Assembly: GCF_034479555.1 (NCBI RefSeq) | Contig: NZ_CP140151.1 | Location: 2,852,001 to 2,916,000 of the forward strand | DNA from: Chromohalobacter canadensis | GTDB lineage: Bacteria > Pseudomonadota > Gammaproteobacteria > Pseudomonadales > Halomonadaceae | Reading direction: 5' to 3' | Length of the DNA stretch: 64,000 nucleotides | In this document: positions 36,128 through 44,508 of the stretch, piece after piece | Position numbering within the stretch: the first letter of the stretch is position 1 | Layout of the letters: every line of letters starts with the position of its first letter | Program-made: the position numbers and the translations under genes | The notes under the pieces: model-generated | The model's input: the letters and a program-made list of their open reading frames with translations, nothing else | The model's database searches: none | What the model was told of the DNA's origin: nothing

Positions 36128-38109
36128 ACGAGGAGCAGTCCATGAGCGGAGAACAACACACGCTGGCGCTGGATGCCTCGCCTGCCATGAGCCGCGAGGC
36201 GCTCTTCGAGAGCCTGGCCTGGTGGGAGGCACTGGGCTGGCTGCGTCCTCTGGATGCGCATTTCGCGCGCTTTCTGGCCGAACACGATGCCCACGCGCCG
36301 GCCGAAGTATTGCTGGCGGCGGCCCTGGCTAGCCATCAACTGGGGCGCGGACATGTCTGCCTGACCCTGCCACGCGCACTCGCTGCCCCGCGCGACGTGC
36401 TGTCGTTGCCCCCCCTGGAAGAGGACGCTCCGCACGAGACGGTACCGTTGCCGGACGACTTCCTGCGCGGGCTGGACAGCGCGACCTGGGCCGCGCGCCT
36501 GGCCGAGTCGCCACTGGTGGCATCGTCCGGGCCGGGCACCACGCCCCTGGTGCTCGTTGGCGAACGCCTGTACCTGCGGCGTTACTGGCGCGCCGAGCAG
36601 GCCGTGGCCACGCATCTCGGCGCGCGTCTGGGACGCCCGTTGCCGGTGGAAAGCGCGCTTGCCGAGCCGTTGGCGCGGCTGTTCGCGGCCAACGCCGCGT
36701 CGGATGACGCGCCGGATTGGCAGAAGGTGGCCTGTACGCTGGCGCTGCGCAACCGGTTGACGATCATCTCCGGCGGCCCCGGAACCGGCAAGACGACGAC
36801 GGTGACGCGCTTGCTGGCATTGCTCCAGACGCAGGCGCTGGCGGCCTCCCAGGGCGATCGCGCCTTGCGTATCCAACTGGCGGCGCCCACCGGCAAGGCG
36901 GCGGCGCGATTGTCCGAGTCCATCGCCGGCGCCATGAGCGGCTTGGATGTCGAGGCCGGCGTGGCGGCAACATTACCGCGCGAGGCGCTGACGCTGCATC
37001 GCCTGCTGGGCGCACGTCCCGACACGCGGCAATTTCGTCATCACGCAGGGCATCCGTTGAGCCTCGACCTGCTGGTAGTGGACGAGGCCTCGATGGTCGA
37101 TCTGGAATTGATGGCGGCGCTGCTCGAGGCCCTGCCCGACGAGGCGCGCCTGATCCTGCTCGGCGACAAGGATCAGCTCGCCTCGGTGGAGGCCGGCTCG
37201 GTGTTGGGCGATCTCTGCGCCAATGCGCTGGATCAGGGCTATTCGCCGGCTGCCTGCGAGGTGTTGTCGCAATTGGCGGATACCGAGATGGCGCCCGATC
37301 CGGCATGTTCCCCGCTGGCCGATCATGTGGTGATGCTGCGCAAGAGTTTCCGCTTCGACGCGCATAGCGGTATCGGCGCCCTGGCGGCGGCCACCAACGA
37401 CGGGGATGTTGTGGCCTTCCGCCAGGCTTGGCACGCGGGGTATGCGGACATCCAATGGTTGGCGTCGTCGAACGCCCAGCGTGATGTCGAGCGCGCCGCC
37501 TTGGCGGGATATCGCGATTTTTATCGTCGCTTGCGCGACGGGGCATCCCCCGCCGACGTCCTCGCGCGGTTGAACGACTTTCAGGTGCTGTGCGCGCTCA
37601 AGCGCGGCCCGTGGGGTGTCGAGGGGCTCAATGCCCGTATCGCGGCGGGTCTATGGCGCGAGGGTTGGATCGAGGATCCGCAGGGCTGGTATGCCGGGCG
37701 GCCGGTGATGGTGACGCGCAATGACCCGCAACTGGGGCTCTACAATGGCGATATCGGCATCGCCTTGCCGGATGCCGAGGCGGGGCAGCGCCTGCGTGTG
37801 TTCTTCGCGACTGCCGGTGGCGTTCGGGCCGTGCTGCCATCGCGGCTCGACGCCTGCGAGACGGTATTCGCGATGACGGTGCACAAGTCGCAAGGCTCCG
37901 AGTTCACACATGTGATGTTCGTGCTGCCTGAACGCGCCAATCCGATTCTTACCCGCGAGTTGGTGTATACCGGCATTACCCGGGCCAGGCAGCGTTTGAC
38001 GCTGGCCGGAGGCGGCGCGAGCGTCGTCGAGAGTGCTCTGACGCGGCGCGTGGTGCGCGACAGCGGGTTCGCCGAGTGGGTGGCGGCCTTGGCTTGGCCG
38101 AGGGATTGA
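36124..38109 (+). CDS. recD: Exodeoxyribonuclease V subunit alpha (RecD)
   Basis: About 661 residues of superfamily 1B helicase. Walker A is SGGPGTGKTTTVTRLLALL, motif II is LVVDEASMVDLELM, motif III is LLGDKDQLASVEAGSVLGD, and motif V/VI is MTVHKSQGSEFTHVMFVLP. RecD is the 5'-3' motor of RecBCD. The ATG at 36124 overlaps the recB stop (ATGA); a second ATG at 36142 has the better-spaced GAGGAG and may be the real start. Confidence 0.96.
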   Translation: MNEEQSMSGEQHTLALDASPAMSREALFESLAWWEALGWLRPLDAHFARFLAEHDAHAPAEVLLAAALASHQLGRGHVCLTLPRALAAPRDVLSLPPLEEDAPHETVPLPDDFLRGLDSATWAARLAESPLVASSGPGTTPLVLVGERLYLRRYWRAEQAVATHLGARLGRPLPVESALAEPLARLFAANAASDDAPDWQKVACTLALRNRLTIISGGPGTGKTTTVTRLLALLQTQALAASQGDRALRIQLAAPTGKAAARLSESIAGAMSGLDVEAGVAATLPREALTLHRLLGARPDTRQFRHHAGHPLSLDLLVVDEASMVDLELMAALLEALPDEARLILLGDKDQLASVEAGSVLGDLCANALDQGYSPAACEVLSQLADTEMAPDPACSPLADHVVMLRKSFRFDAHSGIGALAAATNDGDVVAFRQAWHAGYADIQWLASSNAQRDVERAALAGYRDFYRRLRDGASPADVLARLNDFQVLCALKRGPWGVEGLNARIAAGLWREGWIEDPQGWYAGRPVMVTRNDPQLGLYNGDIGIALPDAEAGQRLRVFFATAGGVRAVLPSRLDACETVFAMTVHKSQGSEFTHVMFVLPERANPILTRELVYTGITRARQRLTLAGGGASVVESALTRRVVRDSGFAEWVAALAWPRD

Positions 38110-38148
38110 GGGCCGTGATTCGACCGTTCCGATCGAGAGGATTTAGAC

Positions 38149-38982
38149 ATGGACGCATCAACATCTGGCGGCAGCGCGCCCGGCGGCACCGACTGGGCGT
38201 CACTGAGTAGTCCCGAGCTGGCCGCGCGGGTGACGCCGCAAAGCGTCGCGCTATTGCCGCTGGGCGCTATCGAGCAGCATGGTGCGCATCTGCCGCTGTC
38301 GACCGATGTGGATATCGCCGACGGCCTGGTGGCGGCGGCTCGAGCCCGCATGACGCGCGATATCGAGTTTTTGGTGTTGCCGACGGTGACGGTGGGGTCG
38401 AGCCTCGAGCATGGCGATTTCGCGGGCACCCTGAGCCTGACGCCGGAGACAGCCATCGCGCATCTGGTGGAGGTCGGCGCCAGCGTGGCACGTGCCGGCA
38501 TTCGTCGCCTGGTGCTGTTCAACAGCCATGGCGGCAACAAGGCAGTGGTCGATCTTGCGGCGCTCACGTTGCGCGAGCGTCATGGATTGCTGGTGGTCAA
38601 GGCGAATTACTTTCGCTTCGCCCCGCCCGACGACGCGTTGCCTGCCGAAGAGCTTCGCCATGGTTTGCATGGCGGGGCACTGGAAACCGCCATGATGATG
38701 CACCTGGCACCGCACAAGGTGCGCCACGCGCATCTCGGCGAGGCGGTATCGCTGGGCGCACGGCAGGAGCAAGGCGGGCATGGGTTGTTGCCCGAAGGCG
38801 ATGCCGGTTTCGCGTGGCTGGCGCAGGACCTGCATCCCAGCGGCGTGGTGGGCGATGCGCGACTGGCCACGCCGGCGCTCGGGGAGCGTCTGGTAACGCA
38901 TTTCGCCGCGCGCCTGGCCGCCGTCGTCGAGGCGGCGGCGTGTTTCGATCTGACCCAGCTCGGCTCGCGATCTCGCGAATGA
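38149..38982 (+). CDS. Creatininase-family amidohydrolase
   Basis: A 277-residue member of the creatininase superfamily. GAIEQHGAHLPLSTDVDIA carries the metal ligands Glu42, His44, His47 and Asp53; EHGDFAGTLSLT and LVLFNSHGGNKAVV complete the active site. Members include creatininase, MftE, and the archaeal formamide hydrolase of riboflavin/F420 synthesis (ArfB). The ribosome binding site is GAGAGGA. It follows recD by 39 bases but more likely belongs with the GTP-cyclohydrolase-like and RibD-like genes beside it, which makes a pyrimidine formamide or amide a plausible substrate. That link is inference. Confidence 0.85.
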   Translation: MDASTSGGSAPGGTDWASLSSPELAARVTPQSVALLPLGAIEQHGAHLPLSTDVDIADGLVAAARARMTRDIEFLVLPTVTVGSSLEHGDFAGTLSLTPETAIAHLVEVGASVARAGIRRLVLFNSHGGNKAVVDLAALTLRERHGLLVVKANYFRFAPPDDALPAEELRHGLHGGALETAMMMHLAPHKVRHAHLGEAVSLGARQEQGGHGLLPEGDAGFAWLAQDLHPSGVVGDARLATPALGERLVTHFAARLAAVVEAAACFDLTQLGSRSRE

Positions 38983-38998
38983 GCGTGTCGCCCCGACG

Positions 38999-40135
38999 TT
39001 ACTTGAGCGAGCTGGTATCGCGTCGCGTGGCGTGTTCGTCGTCACGCTCCAGCACATCGTCCAGCCAGTGCCCGGCACGTTCGGCCTTGGCACTCAGGTA
39101 GCGTCGGTTGTGTTCGTTGAGCTTGCCATAGCAGGCCTGGCGGCCGACCACCTCGACGCCGCCTCGGCTCATGGCGTCGATCTTGCCGGGGTTGTTGGTC
39201 AAGAGCTCGATGCGCGTGACGGAGAGTGCCTCGAGCATTTGCAGCGCCACATGATAACGGCGCTCATCGTCGCCGAAGCCAAGCACCTGGTCGGCGTCGA
39301 CGGTATCCAGGCCGTCGTCCTGTAGGTGGTAGGCCCGCAGCTTGTTGGCCAGGCCGATGCCGCGCCCCTCCTGGGCGAGGTACAGCAGGATGCCGCCGCC
39401 GCGCTCGGCGATGGCGGCCACGCTGCCGCGCAATTGCTCGCCGCAGTCGCAGCGCAGGCTGCCGAACAGGTCGCCGGTGAGGCAAGCCGAGTGCAGGCGC
39501 GTCGGTACGGCGTCCGCCCACTGGGCTGGATCGTCGACCAGTACCGCTAGGTGCTCGCGCAGGCCGTCGCTTTCGCGGAACAGCACGAATCGCGTGCGCT
39601 CGGCCTCGGCCAGTGGGATCTCCGCCTCGCTGATGCGCTTGAGCGAGGTCATGTCGCCTTCGTCGTAGCGTTGTACGTCCTCGAGCGCCACGACCAGCAA
39701 GGTGCCATCGGCGATGAGGGCTTCTACCGCCGCGCGGCGTGACGGGGCCACCGTGGCGCTCAAGGCGGCGGGCACCAGCAGTCCACGCCGCATCAGGCCC
39801 AGTGCCGCCGTCTCCGCCGGTGTGGCGGGCTGCGACGCCTCGGGTGTGTCGGCCTCGGCTGCCATGGCCCAGGCGACGACATCACCGGCACGGTGGTCCG
39901 CGCTGAGTGGCAGATGCACGGCGTGGGACGCTTCGGGCATCGGTGTACCAAGGCAGGCGAGCCGATGCTCGGTGATCACCAACCCCGGGGTGTGGCCGGT
40001 CAGCGTGGCGAGCGATGTCAGGGTATTGTCGTCGATGCCTTCCAGTGGCTGAATCACGACGTCGTCTTGCGGGGTGCGCAGCACGACCGGCAAGCCGCGG
40101 CGCACGTCGAAGATCGCACGTTCTACCTGTCTCAT
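38999..40135 (-). CDS. GTP cyclohydrolase II-like protein with degenerate RibB domain
   Basis: A 378-residue RibBA-like protein. The C-terminal half is a complete-looking GTP cyclohydrolase II: zinc ligands Cys218, Cys229 and Cys231 (HSACLTGDLFGSLRCDCG), AQEGRGIGLANKLRAYHLQDDG, LGFGDDERRY and LLTNNPGKID. The N-terminal half resembles RibB only weakly (LATLTGHTPGLVITEHRLACLGTPMP) and lacks the acidic DDEDRENEGD motif, so DHBP synthase activity is not expected. It would hydrolyse GTP to a 2,5-diaminopyrimidine. AAGGAGAGG precedes the ATG at 40135. Divergent from the RibD-like gene; a dedicated role outside riboflavin synthesis is inferred from context. Confidence 0.82.
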   Translation of the reverse strand: MRQVERAIFDVRRGLPVVLRTPQDDVVIQPLEGIDDNTLTSLATLTGHTPGLVITEHRLACLGTPMPEASHAVHLPLSADHRAGDVVAWAMAAEADTPEASQPATPAETAALGLMRRGLLVPAALSATVAPSRRAAVEALIADGTLLVVALEDVQRYDEGDMTSLKRISEAEIPLAEAERTRFVLFRESDGLREHLAVLVDDPAQWADAVPTRLHSACLTGDLFGSLRCDCGEQLRGSVAAIAERGGGILLYLAQEGRGIGLANKLRAYHLQDDGLDTVDADQVLGFGDDERRYHVALQMLEALSVTRIELLTNNPGKIDAMSRGGVEVVGRQACYGKLNEHNRRYLSAKAERAGHWLDDVLERDDEHATRRDTSSLK

Positions 40136-40200
40136 GAGCCTCTCCTTGGTTTTTTCGCGTCGTAATGCTTCGATGACGTCTGGTCCGCTTGCGGCGTCCT

Positions 40201-40220
40201 GTCTCGCGATGTGGCGAGAC
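40201..40220. promoter_or_regulatory. Inverted repeat between the RibA-like and RibD-like genes
   Basis: GTCTCGC-GATGTG-GCGAGAC is a perfect 7-base inverted repeat in the 131-base divergent promoter region, and could be an operator shared by both genes. No FMN riboswitch is recognisable here. Confidence 0.4.
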
Positions 40221-40266
40221 GGCAGGCGGGATGGCGTTTTCGCCGGCACACGGCACGGGAGACCGT

Positions 40267-41118
40267 ATGAGCCCTTCGACACTCGATGCAGCGCTGGCCT
40301 GGCAATGGATTCGCCAAGTACGCGAACAGGACTGGCACACGCAGGCCACGCTGACGTTGCATTCGCAGGCGTGTGCCCTGCGGGTCCAACGGGGCGGAGC
40401 TTGGCAGGCCGAGGGCGACGTAACGGTGGAGGCCTCGGCGTTGCTCGACATCTTGTTGCCATGCTGTGCGACGCCGGACGGCTTCGTCATCGGCCAGCTT
40501 GGGCAGAGTCTCGATGGGCGTATCGCCACGGTCAGCGGTGCATCGCATTACGTCACCGGCGAGGCGAGTCGCGTGCATCTGCATCGATTGCGCGCGCTGG
40601 TAGATGCCGTGGTGATCGGCGCGGGCACGGCGTGTGCCGACGATCCACGGCTCAGCGTGCGGCATATCCCGGGGTACAACCCGGTTCGCGTGATTCTCGA
40701 CCCCAATGGGCGCGTTCCCGCCACCCAGGGCGTGTTCCAGAACGCCGAGGCGCCGACCCTGCACATCACGCGGCATCCATTGCCCCGCGAGGCGTTGGGG
40801 TCGCATGTCGATACCTGCGTCGTCGAGGATGACGCCGAACTGACACCGGCCGCCTTGCGCAGCACCCTGTTGGCGCGTGGCTTGCGGCGTGTGCTCGTCG
40901 AAGGCGGTGGCCAGACCGTGTCGCGCTTCTTGGCCGACGGCGAACTCGATCGTCTGCATGTCGTGGTGGCACCCCTGTTGATCGGCTCGGGGCGGCCGGC
41001 GGTGAGCCTTGCCGAGATCGAGACGCTCGATACCGCGCTGCGCCCACCGTGCCGCACGTTCGCGATGGGGGACGATACCTTGTTCGACCTGGCGCTGCGT
41101 TCCGTCGACGCGGCGTGA
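40267..41118 (+). CDS. RibD-type reductase domain protein (no deaminase domain)
   Basis: A 283-residue protein. The C-terminal 210 residues match the RibD/DHFR-like reductase: FVIGQLGQSLDGRIA, VDAVVIGAGTACADDPRLSVR, RVILDPNGRVP, RRVLVEGGGQTVSRFL. The N-terminal 70 residues are unlike the zinc deaminase of bifunctional RibD. Such stand-alone reductases reduce the ribosyl side chain of the diaminopyrimidine made by GTP cyclohydrolase II with NADPH, or act as general pyrimidine/pterin reductases. GGGAGA precedes the ATG. Divergent from the RibA-like gene, which supports a shared pathway. Confidence 0.85.
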   Translation: MSPSTLDAALAWQWIRQVREQDWHTQATLTLHSQACALRVQRGGAWQAEGDVTVEASALLDILLPCCATPDGFVIGQLGQSLDGRIATVSGASHYVTGEASRVHLHRLRALVDAVVIGAGTACADDPRLSVRHIPGYNPVRVILDPNGRVPATQGVFQNAEAPTLHITRHPLPREALGSHVDTCVVEDDAELTPAALRSTLLARGLRRVLVEGGGQTVSRFLADGELDRLHVVVAPLLIGSGRPAVSLAEIETLDTALRPPCRTFAMGDDTLFDLALRSVDAA

Positions 41119-41143
41119 TATGCCATCGCGCATGGCTTCCTCC

Positions 41144-42109
41144 TCAGCTCTCGCTCGGTAACGGGTCGCTTTGCGTTGGGGCGTGCCGGTCGCGACGCGG
41201 CGGACGCCGTCGGCACAACAGCCACGCCCCCGGTAAGCTCGAGACCAGTACGATCGCGCCATACACCAGCGAGATAGCCACGCCTTGCGCGGGGTCCAGG
41301 CCTGCGCCCATCCACACCAGTGCCGCGGCGCCCTCGCGTAGCCCCCACCCGGCGACGGAAAGCGGAATCGCCATGACCATCAGCACCGGTGGGATCAAGG
41401 GCAACAGGGTGCCCAGGGCGAGATCCGCGCCGATGGCTCGGGCGGCAATGGCGTAAATCGCGATGTAGCTCGCCACCACGCCGAGCGAGCCCAGGGATTG
41501 CCAGAGCCAGACGCTCGAGGCCACCAGGGCGACCTCAAGATCATGCAGCGTATGACGCAGCCAGGCGGGCGGGCGTCGGCAGATCCAGAGTGCCAGCGTG
41601 GCGAGCCCCGCAGCCCCCACCGCGAGTCCGGCCCACGAGGAATCGCCCAGCCGAGAGAGGACCTCGGTCAGGCTGTCGCGCAGCGACGGTGCGGCGGCCA
41701 GGCCCGCCAGTGCGATGAGCAGCAGCATGACTTGACCGGACAATCTTTCGATGACCACGGCACGCCAGGCGCGCGCGCGGTCGAGACTCGATTGGGCGTG
41801 TCGCCAGGCACGCGTGGCATCGCCCATGACGCCACCGGGAAGGACTTGATTGAGGAAGGTGGCCGCGTAGTATTCCGCGACCGCGCGACGCAGCGAGAGC
41901 GTCAAGCCCATGCGCCGGGCCGTCAGGCGCCAGCGCCAGGCGGAAAGCACGACCTGGGGAATGCTGATCAGCAGCGCCAGCCACAGCCAGCCCGGCGCGG
42001 GGGCGACGAAGGCGTCGCGCAGTGCCTGGGCATCCAGTCGCCAGGCGAGCAGGCCGATCAAGGCACCGCTGACGCCCAGGCGCAGTAGCAGGGCGTTAGC
42101 GCGGGCCAT
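41144..42109 (-). CDS. YbhN/LPG-synthase TM-type membrane protein
   Basis: A 321-residue integral membrane protein with about eight helices. The repeated blocks LSAWRWRLTARRMGLTLSLR, AEYYAATFLNQVLPGGVMGDATRAWRHAQ and AWRAVVIERLSGQVMLL match the lysylphosphatidylglycerol-synthase transmembrane domain (PF03706), which is found in flippases and in proteins of lipid export. It lacks the soluble aminoacyltransferase domain, so a transport or lipid-handling role is likelier than LPG synthesis. Last gene of a minus-strand unit; overlaps the methyltransferase gene by 14 bases. Confidence 0.82.
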   Translation of the reverse strand: MARANALLLRLGVSGALIGLLAWRLDAQALRDAFVAPAPGWLWLALLISIPQVVLSAWRWRLTARRMGLTLSLRRAVAEYYAATFLNQVLPGGVMGDATRAWRHAQSSLDRARAWRAVVIERLSGQVMLLLIALAGLAAAPSLRDSLTEVLSRLGDSSWAGLAVGAAGLATLALWICRRPPAWLRHTLHDLEVALVASSVWLWQSLGSLGVVASYIAIYAIAARAIGADLALGTLLPLIPPVLMVMAIPLSVAGWGLREGAAALVWMGAGLDPAQGVAISLVYGAIVLVSSLPGAWLLCRRRPPRRDRHAPTQSDPLPSES

Positions 42110-42962
42110 GGTCCGGCTCCGGTGCGGCGAACACGTCGCGGTGACCCACGTACAGGTCGACTCGTCTCTGATCCAGCGCCTCGCGGCGACGTTGCCACCA
42201 GCGGTCGATACGCGCGCGAGCTTCCGGGGCTTGTTCGCGTGCGGCGTCGGCCCAGCCGTCGAGCAAGCTCAGGGCCAGGGGGCGTTGGGCAGGGCCCAGT
42301 CGCCACGGGCTTGGGGCGTCGACGAGCCGAAACTCCCGGTCGCTGAAGGCGGTGGAGAGCGCCTGGGGCGCGGCCGTTCCCAGGGCGGGGCCGAAGCCCT
42401 TGTCGCGGTGCTGATGCGCGGCCAGTGTGGCGAACAACCAGGCGTCGTCGCGATCGGTGGCATCGGCGCCGTCGACGCAAAAGCGCGTGTCGCCATCCAC
42501 GCTCAGGGTGATCAGGGCCGCGCAGCGATGCTGCGCGCAGGCCGCCGCCAGGGCCTCGACCCAGGCGGCGCTGACCAGATCGCACAGCGCCGAGGCGGTG
42601 ACCAGGTCGACGTCTGTCAGCCAGTCGGTCGTGAAGGCATTCAGGTCGTGTTGCTGGGTGGTCAGGCGAATCGGGGTGCCGTCCATGTCGCAAAGCGGTT
42701 GGCAGCGTCCCACGGCATGCCCCAGCAGGCCGGCGTCATGATCGACGAGCCGCCATGCCTGGGGTCCGGGAAGACGCGGTGCGAGATAGCGCAGGTTGGC
42801 GCCGCTGCCGCTGCCCAGGTCGACGAGTCGTGCCTCGCGTGCTTGGCAGCGCGTGGCGAGCCAGGTGCCGGCGGCTTGCGTCGGCGACGTGGCACGCGCT
42901 TCTTGATCGGCATGTTCGCGGCGCGCAAGCCAGCTGTCGCTGAAGGTGGCAGCCGTGTTCAT
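42096..42962 (-). CDS. Class I SAM-dependent methyltransferase-like protein
   Basis: A 288-residue protein with the SAM-binding loop LVDLGSGSGANLRYLAPRL near residue 46, an acidic strand end (WRLVDHDAGLL) and LVTASALCDLVSAAWV as the post-motif region. The C-terminal half has no feature I recognise. It overlaps the glycosyltransferase gene (ATGA) and the YbhN-like gene, so it is part of the same transcript. Substrate unknown; a hydroxyl or amine on the product of the neighbouring glycosyltransferase would be consistent. Confidence 0.75.
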   Translation of the reverse strand: MNTAATFSDSWLARREHADQEARATSPTQAAGTWLATRCQAREARLVDLGSGSGANLRYLAPRLPGPQAWRLVDHDAGLLGHAVGRCQPLCDMDGTPIRLTTQQHDLNAFTTDWLTDVDLVTASALCDLVSAAWVEALAAACAQHRCAALITLSVDGDTRFCVDGADATDRDDAWLFATLAAHQHRDKGFGPALGTAAPQALSTAFSDREFRLVDAPSPWRLGPAQRPLALSLLDGWADAAREQAPEARARIDRWWQRRREALDQRRVDLYVGHRDVFAAPEPDHGPR

Positions 42963-44008
42963 GTCGTGCCTCTCTCAAGCGCGGCGGCGAAGGCGTCACC
43001 CACCTGGGACCAGTCGCGCAGCGCGGCGCGCTGGCGTCCGGCACCTTCCCGCCAGTGTCGGCGGCGTGCCGGATCGGTAAGCATGTCGCGCAGGGCACGT
43101 GCCAGGGCCTCGGCATCGCCGGGCGGCACCTTGATGCCGGCGTCGTCGGGCAGGGTGTGCGCCAGTGCGCCGCCGGTGGTGGTGATCACGGGCAGGGCAT
43201 GCGCCAGGGCCTCGCTGACGACCATGCCGTAGCCTTCGTAATGCGAGGGCAGCACGAAGATGTCGCTGCCGTGGTAGGCCGCGCCGAGCGCCTCGGCGGG
43301 ACGTTCGCCAAGCAGGTTGAAACGTGTCTCCAGGCCATGAGCGGCGATGCGCGCCTTGACGTGCTCGACATGCGCCGGTGCTCGGTCCAGGCCGCCGATG
43401 CAATCGCATACCCAGGGCAGGTCGGTGAGGGTGGCCAGGGCCTCGACGAGAAGGTCATGCCCCTTACGCGGGGTGACCGTGGCCACGCACAGCAGACGCG
43501 GTACGTCGCCATTGCCACGCGCTACCGGGGCACGTTCCACACCGGGTTCGACCACATGCAGGCGCTCGGCCGTCACGCCGAAATTGGCGAGGCGGCGCGC
43601 TGTGAACGCACTGGTGACGATGACATCGCGCACGGCCGATAGCGCACGGGTTTCGCTGATCGTGAAGCGCTCGCGTTCGGCATCGCCGAGTCCGGTCTCG
43701 TCGGCGAGTGGATGATGCACCAAGGCGGTGATCGTCAGGCGGCCGGCGTGCGCGTCGACGACCTCCGGCAAGCCGCCCATCGCCAAGCCATCGATGACGA
43801 CACGAGTCCCATTGGGCAGGGCCGCCAGGGTGTCGTTCAGGGCTTGGCGGGCAATGCCGTCGGGCTCGGGGAAGCGTCCATCGAGGCCGATGACCTGCAC
43901 CTGCCAGCCACGTTGGCGCAGGGCCGCAACGATACGCGCATCGTAGACGTAGCCACCGGTCAACTGAGCGGGGTCGCCGGCCACGATCAATGTCAGCGCC
44001 TCGCTCAT
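42959..44008 (-). CDS. GT4-family glycosyltransferase
   Basis: A 349-residue GT-B glycosyltransferase. [22 protein letters not shown] is the N-terminal acceptor domain, [20 protein letters not shown] the interdomain start of the nucleotide-sugar domain, and [21 protein letters not shown] the E-x7-E donor-binding motif of GT4. It is retaining by family. It overlaps the PTPS-like gene and the methyltransferase gene by four bases each, so it is embedded in the pterin/pyrimidine-like cluster. Confidence 0.88.
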   Translation of the reverse strand: MSEALTLIVAGDPAQLTGGYVYDARIVAALRQRGWQVQVIGLDGRFPEPDGIARQALNDTLAALPNGTRVVIDGLAMGGLPEVVDAHAGRLTITALVHHPLADETGLGDAERERFTISETRALSAVRDVIVTSAFTARRLANFGVTAERLHVVEPGVERAPVARGNGDVPRLLCVATVTPRKGHDLLVEALATLTDLPWVCDCIGGLDRAPAHVEHVKARIAAHGLETRFNLLGERPAEALGAAYHGSDIFVLPSHYEGYGMVVSEALAHALPVITTTGGALAHTLPDDAGIKVPPGDAEALARALRDMLTDPARRRHWREGAGRQRAALRDWSQVGDAFAAALERGTT

Positions 44009-44403
44009 AGCGCCCCCTCGTAGCTGGCCCAGGCGATATGCGATTCATGCAGCGTGACGCCGAGTCCCGTCAGCCCATGGCCCGTCTCGCCGAGTTCGCC
44101 GTTGCGAATGGCGTGCGCGAGGCGTTCGAAGATCACCTTGGCCATGAATTCGGTGGTCGTGTTGCGGCCTTGAAACTCGGGCACTTCGTCGAGGTTGTTG
44201 AAGTTGAGCTCGCCGAGGACATGCGACAGCGTCTGGCTGGCCAGACCGATGTCGACGATCAAATCGTCACGGTCGAGCTCCGGACGCTTGAACGCGACAT
44301 CTACCACATAGGTGGCGCCATGGAGGCGCTGCGCGGGGCCGAAGATCTCGCCGTTGAAACTGTGCGCGATCATGAAGTGATCTCTGACGGTCAAGCTGAA
44401 CAT
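44005..44403 (-). CDS. PTPS/QueD-like protein with lost catalytic residues
   Basis: A 132-residue protein of the 6-pyruvoyl/6-carboxy-tetrahydropterin synthase fold. FMIAHSF and [13 protein letters not shown] align with the zinc-site strands, but the expected HGH is HGA (Ala30), the catalytic Cys four residues before it is Ala24, and the LDHxxLN active-site block reads LNFNNLD (Asn68, Phe69). Glu120 ([10 protein letters not shown]), which anchors the pterin, is kept. So it has the fold and perhaps pterin binding, but not the usual chemistry. AAGGAGA precedes the ATG. Overlaps the glycosyltransferase gene by ATGA. Confidence 0.8.
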   Translation of the reverse strand: MFSLTVRDHFMIAHSFNGEIFGPAQRLHGATYVVDVAFKRPELDRDDLIVDIGLASQTLSHVLGELNFNNLDEVPEFQGRNTTTEFMAKVIFERLAHAIRNGELGETGHGLTGLGVTLHESHIAWASYEGAL

Positions 44404-44477
44404 CCGTGTGTCTCCTTGTGCCTTTGCGTTCGTGATGTGGGGCGCGTTGGCGACGTGTCGCGCTTTTCATGCCGAAC

Positions 44478-44508
44478 AAGCGCATGTTTCGGGGCGGCGC
44501 ATGCGCTT
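44478..44508 (-). terminator. Hairpin between dehydrogenase and PTPS-like genes
   Basis: AAGCGCATG and CATGCGCTT pair perfectly around 13 bases, directly after the dehydrogenase stop. There is no T-run, so partial termination or RNA processing within the unit is more likely than full termination. Confidence 0.4.

Noticed and set aside
38110..38148. Possible extension of the recCBD operon into the creatininase gene
   Set aside because: The 39-base gap permits cotranscription, but nothing functional links the genes; treated as unproven.
40136..40266. FMN riboswitch upstream of the RibA-like gene
   Set aside because: The 131-base divergent region is too short and lacks the conserved RFN element segments.
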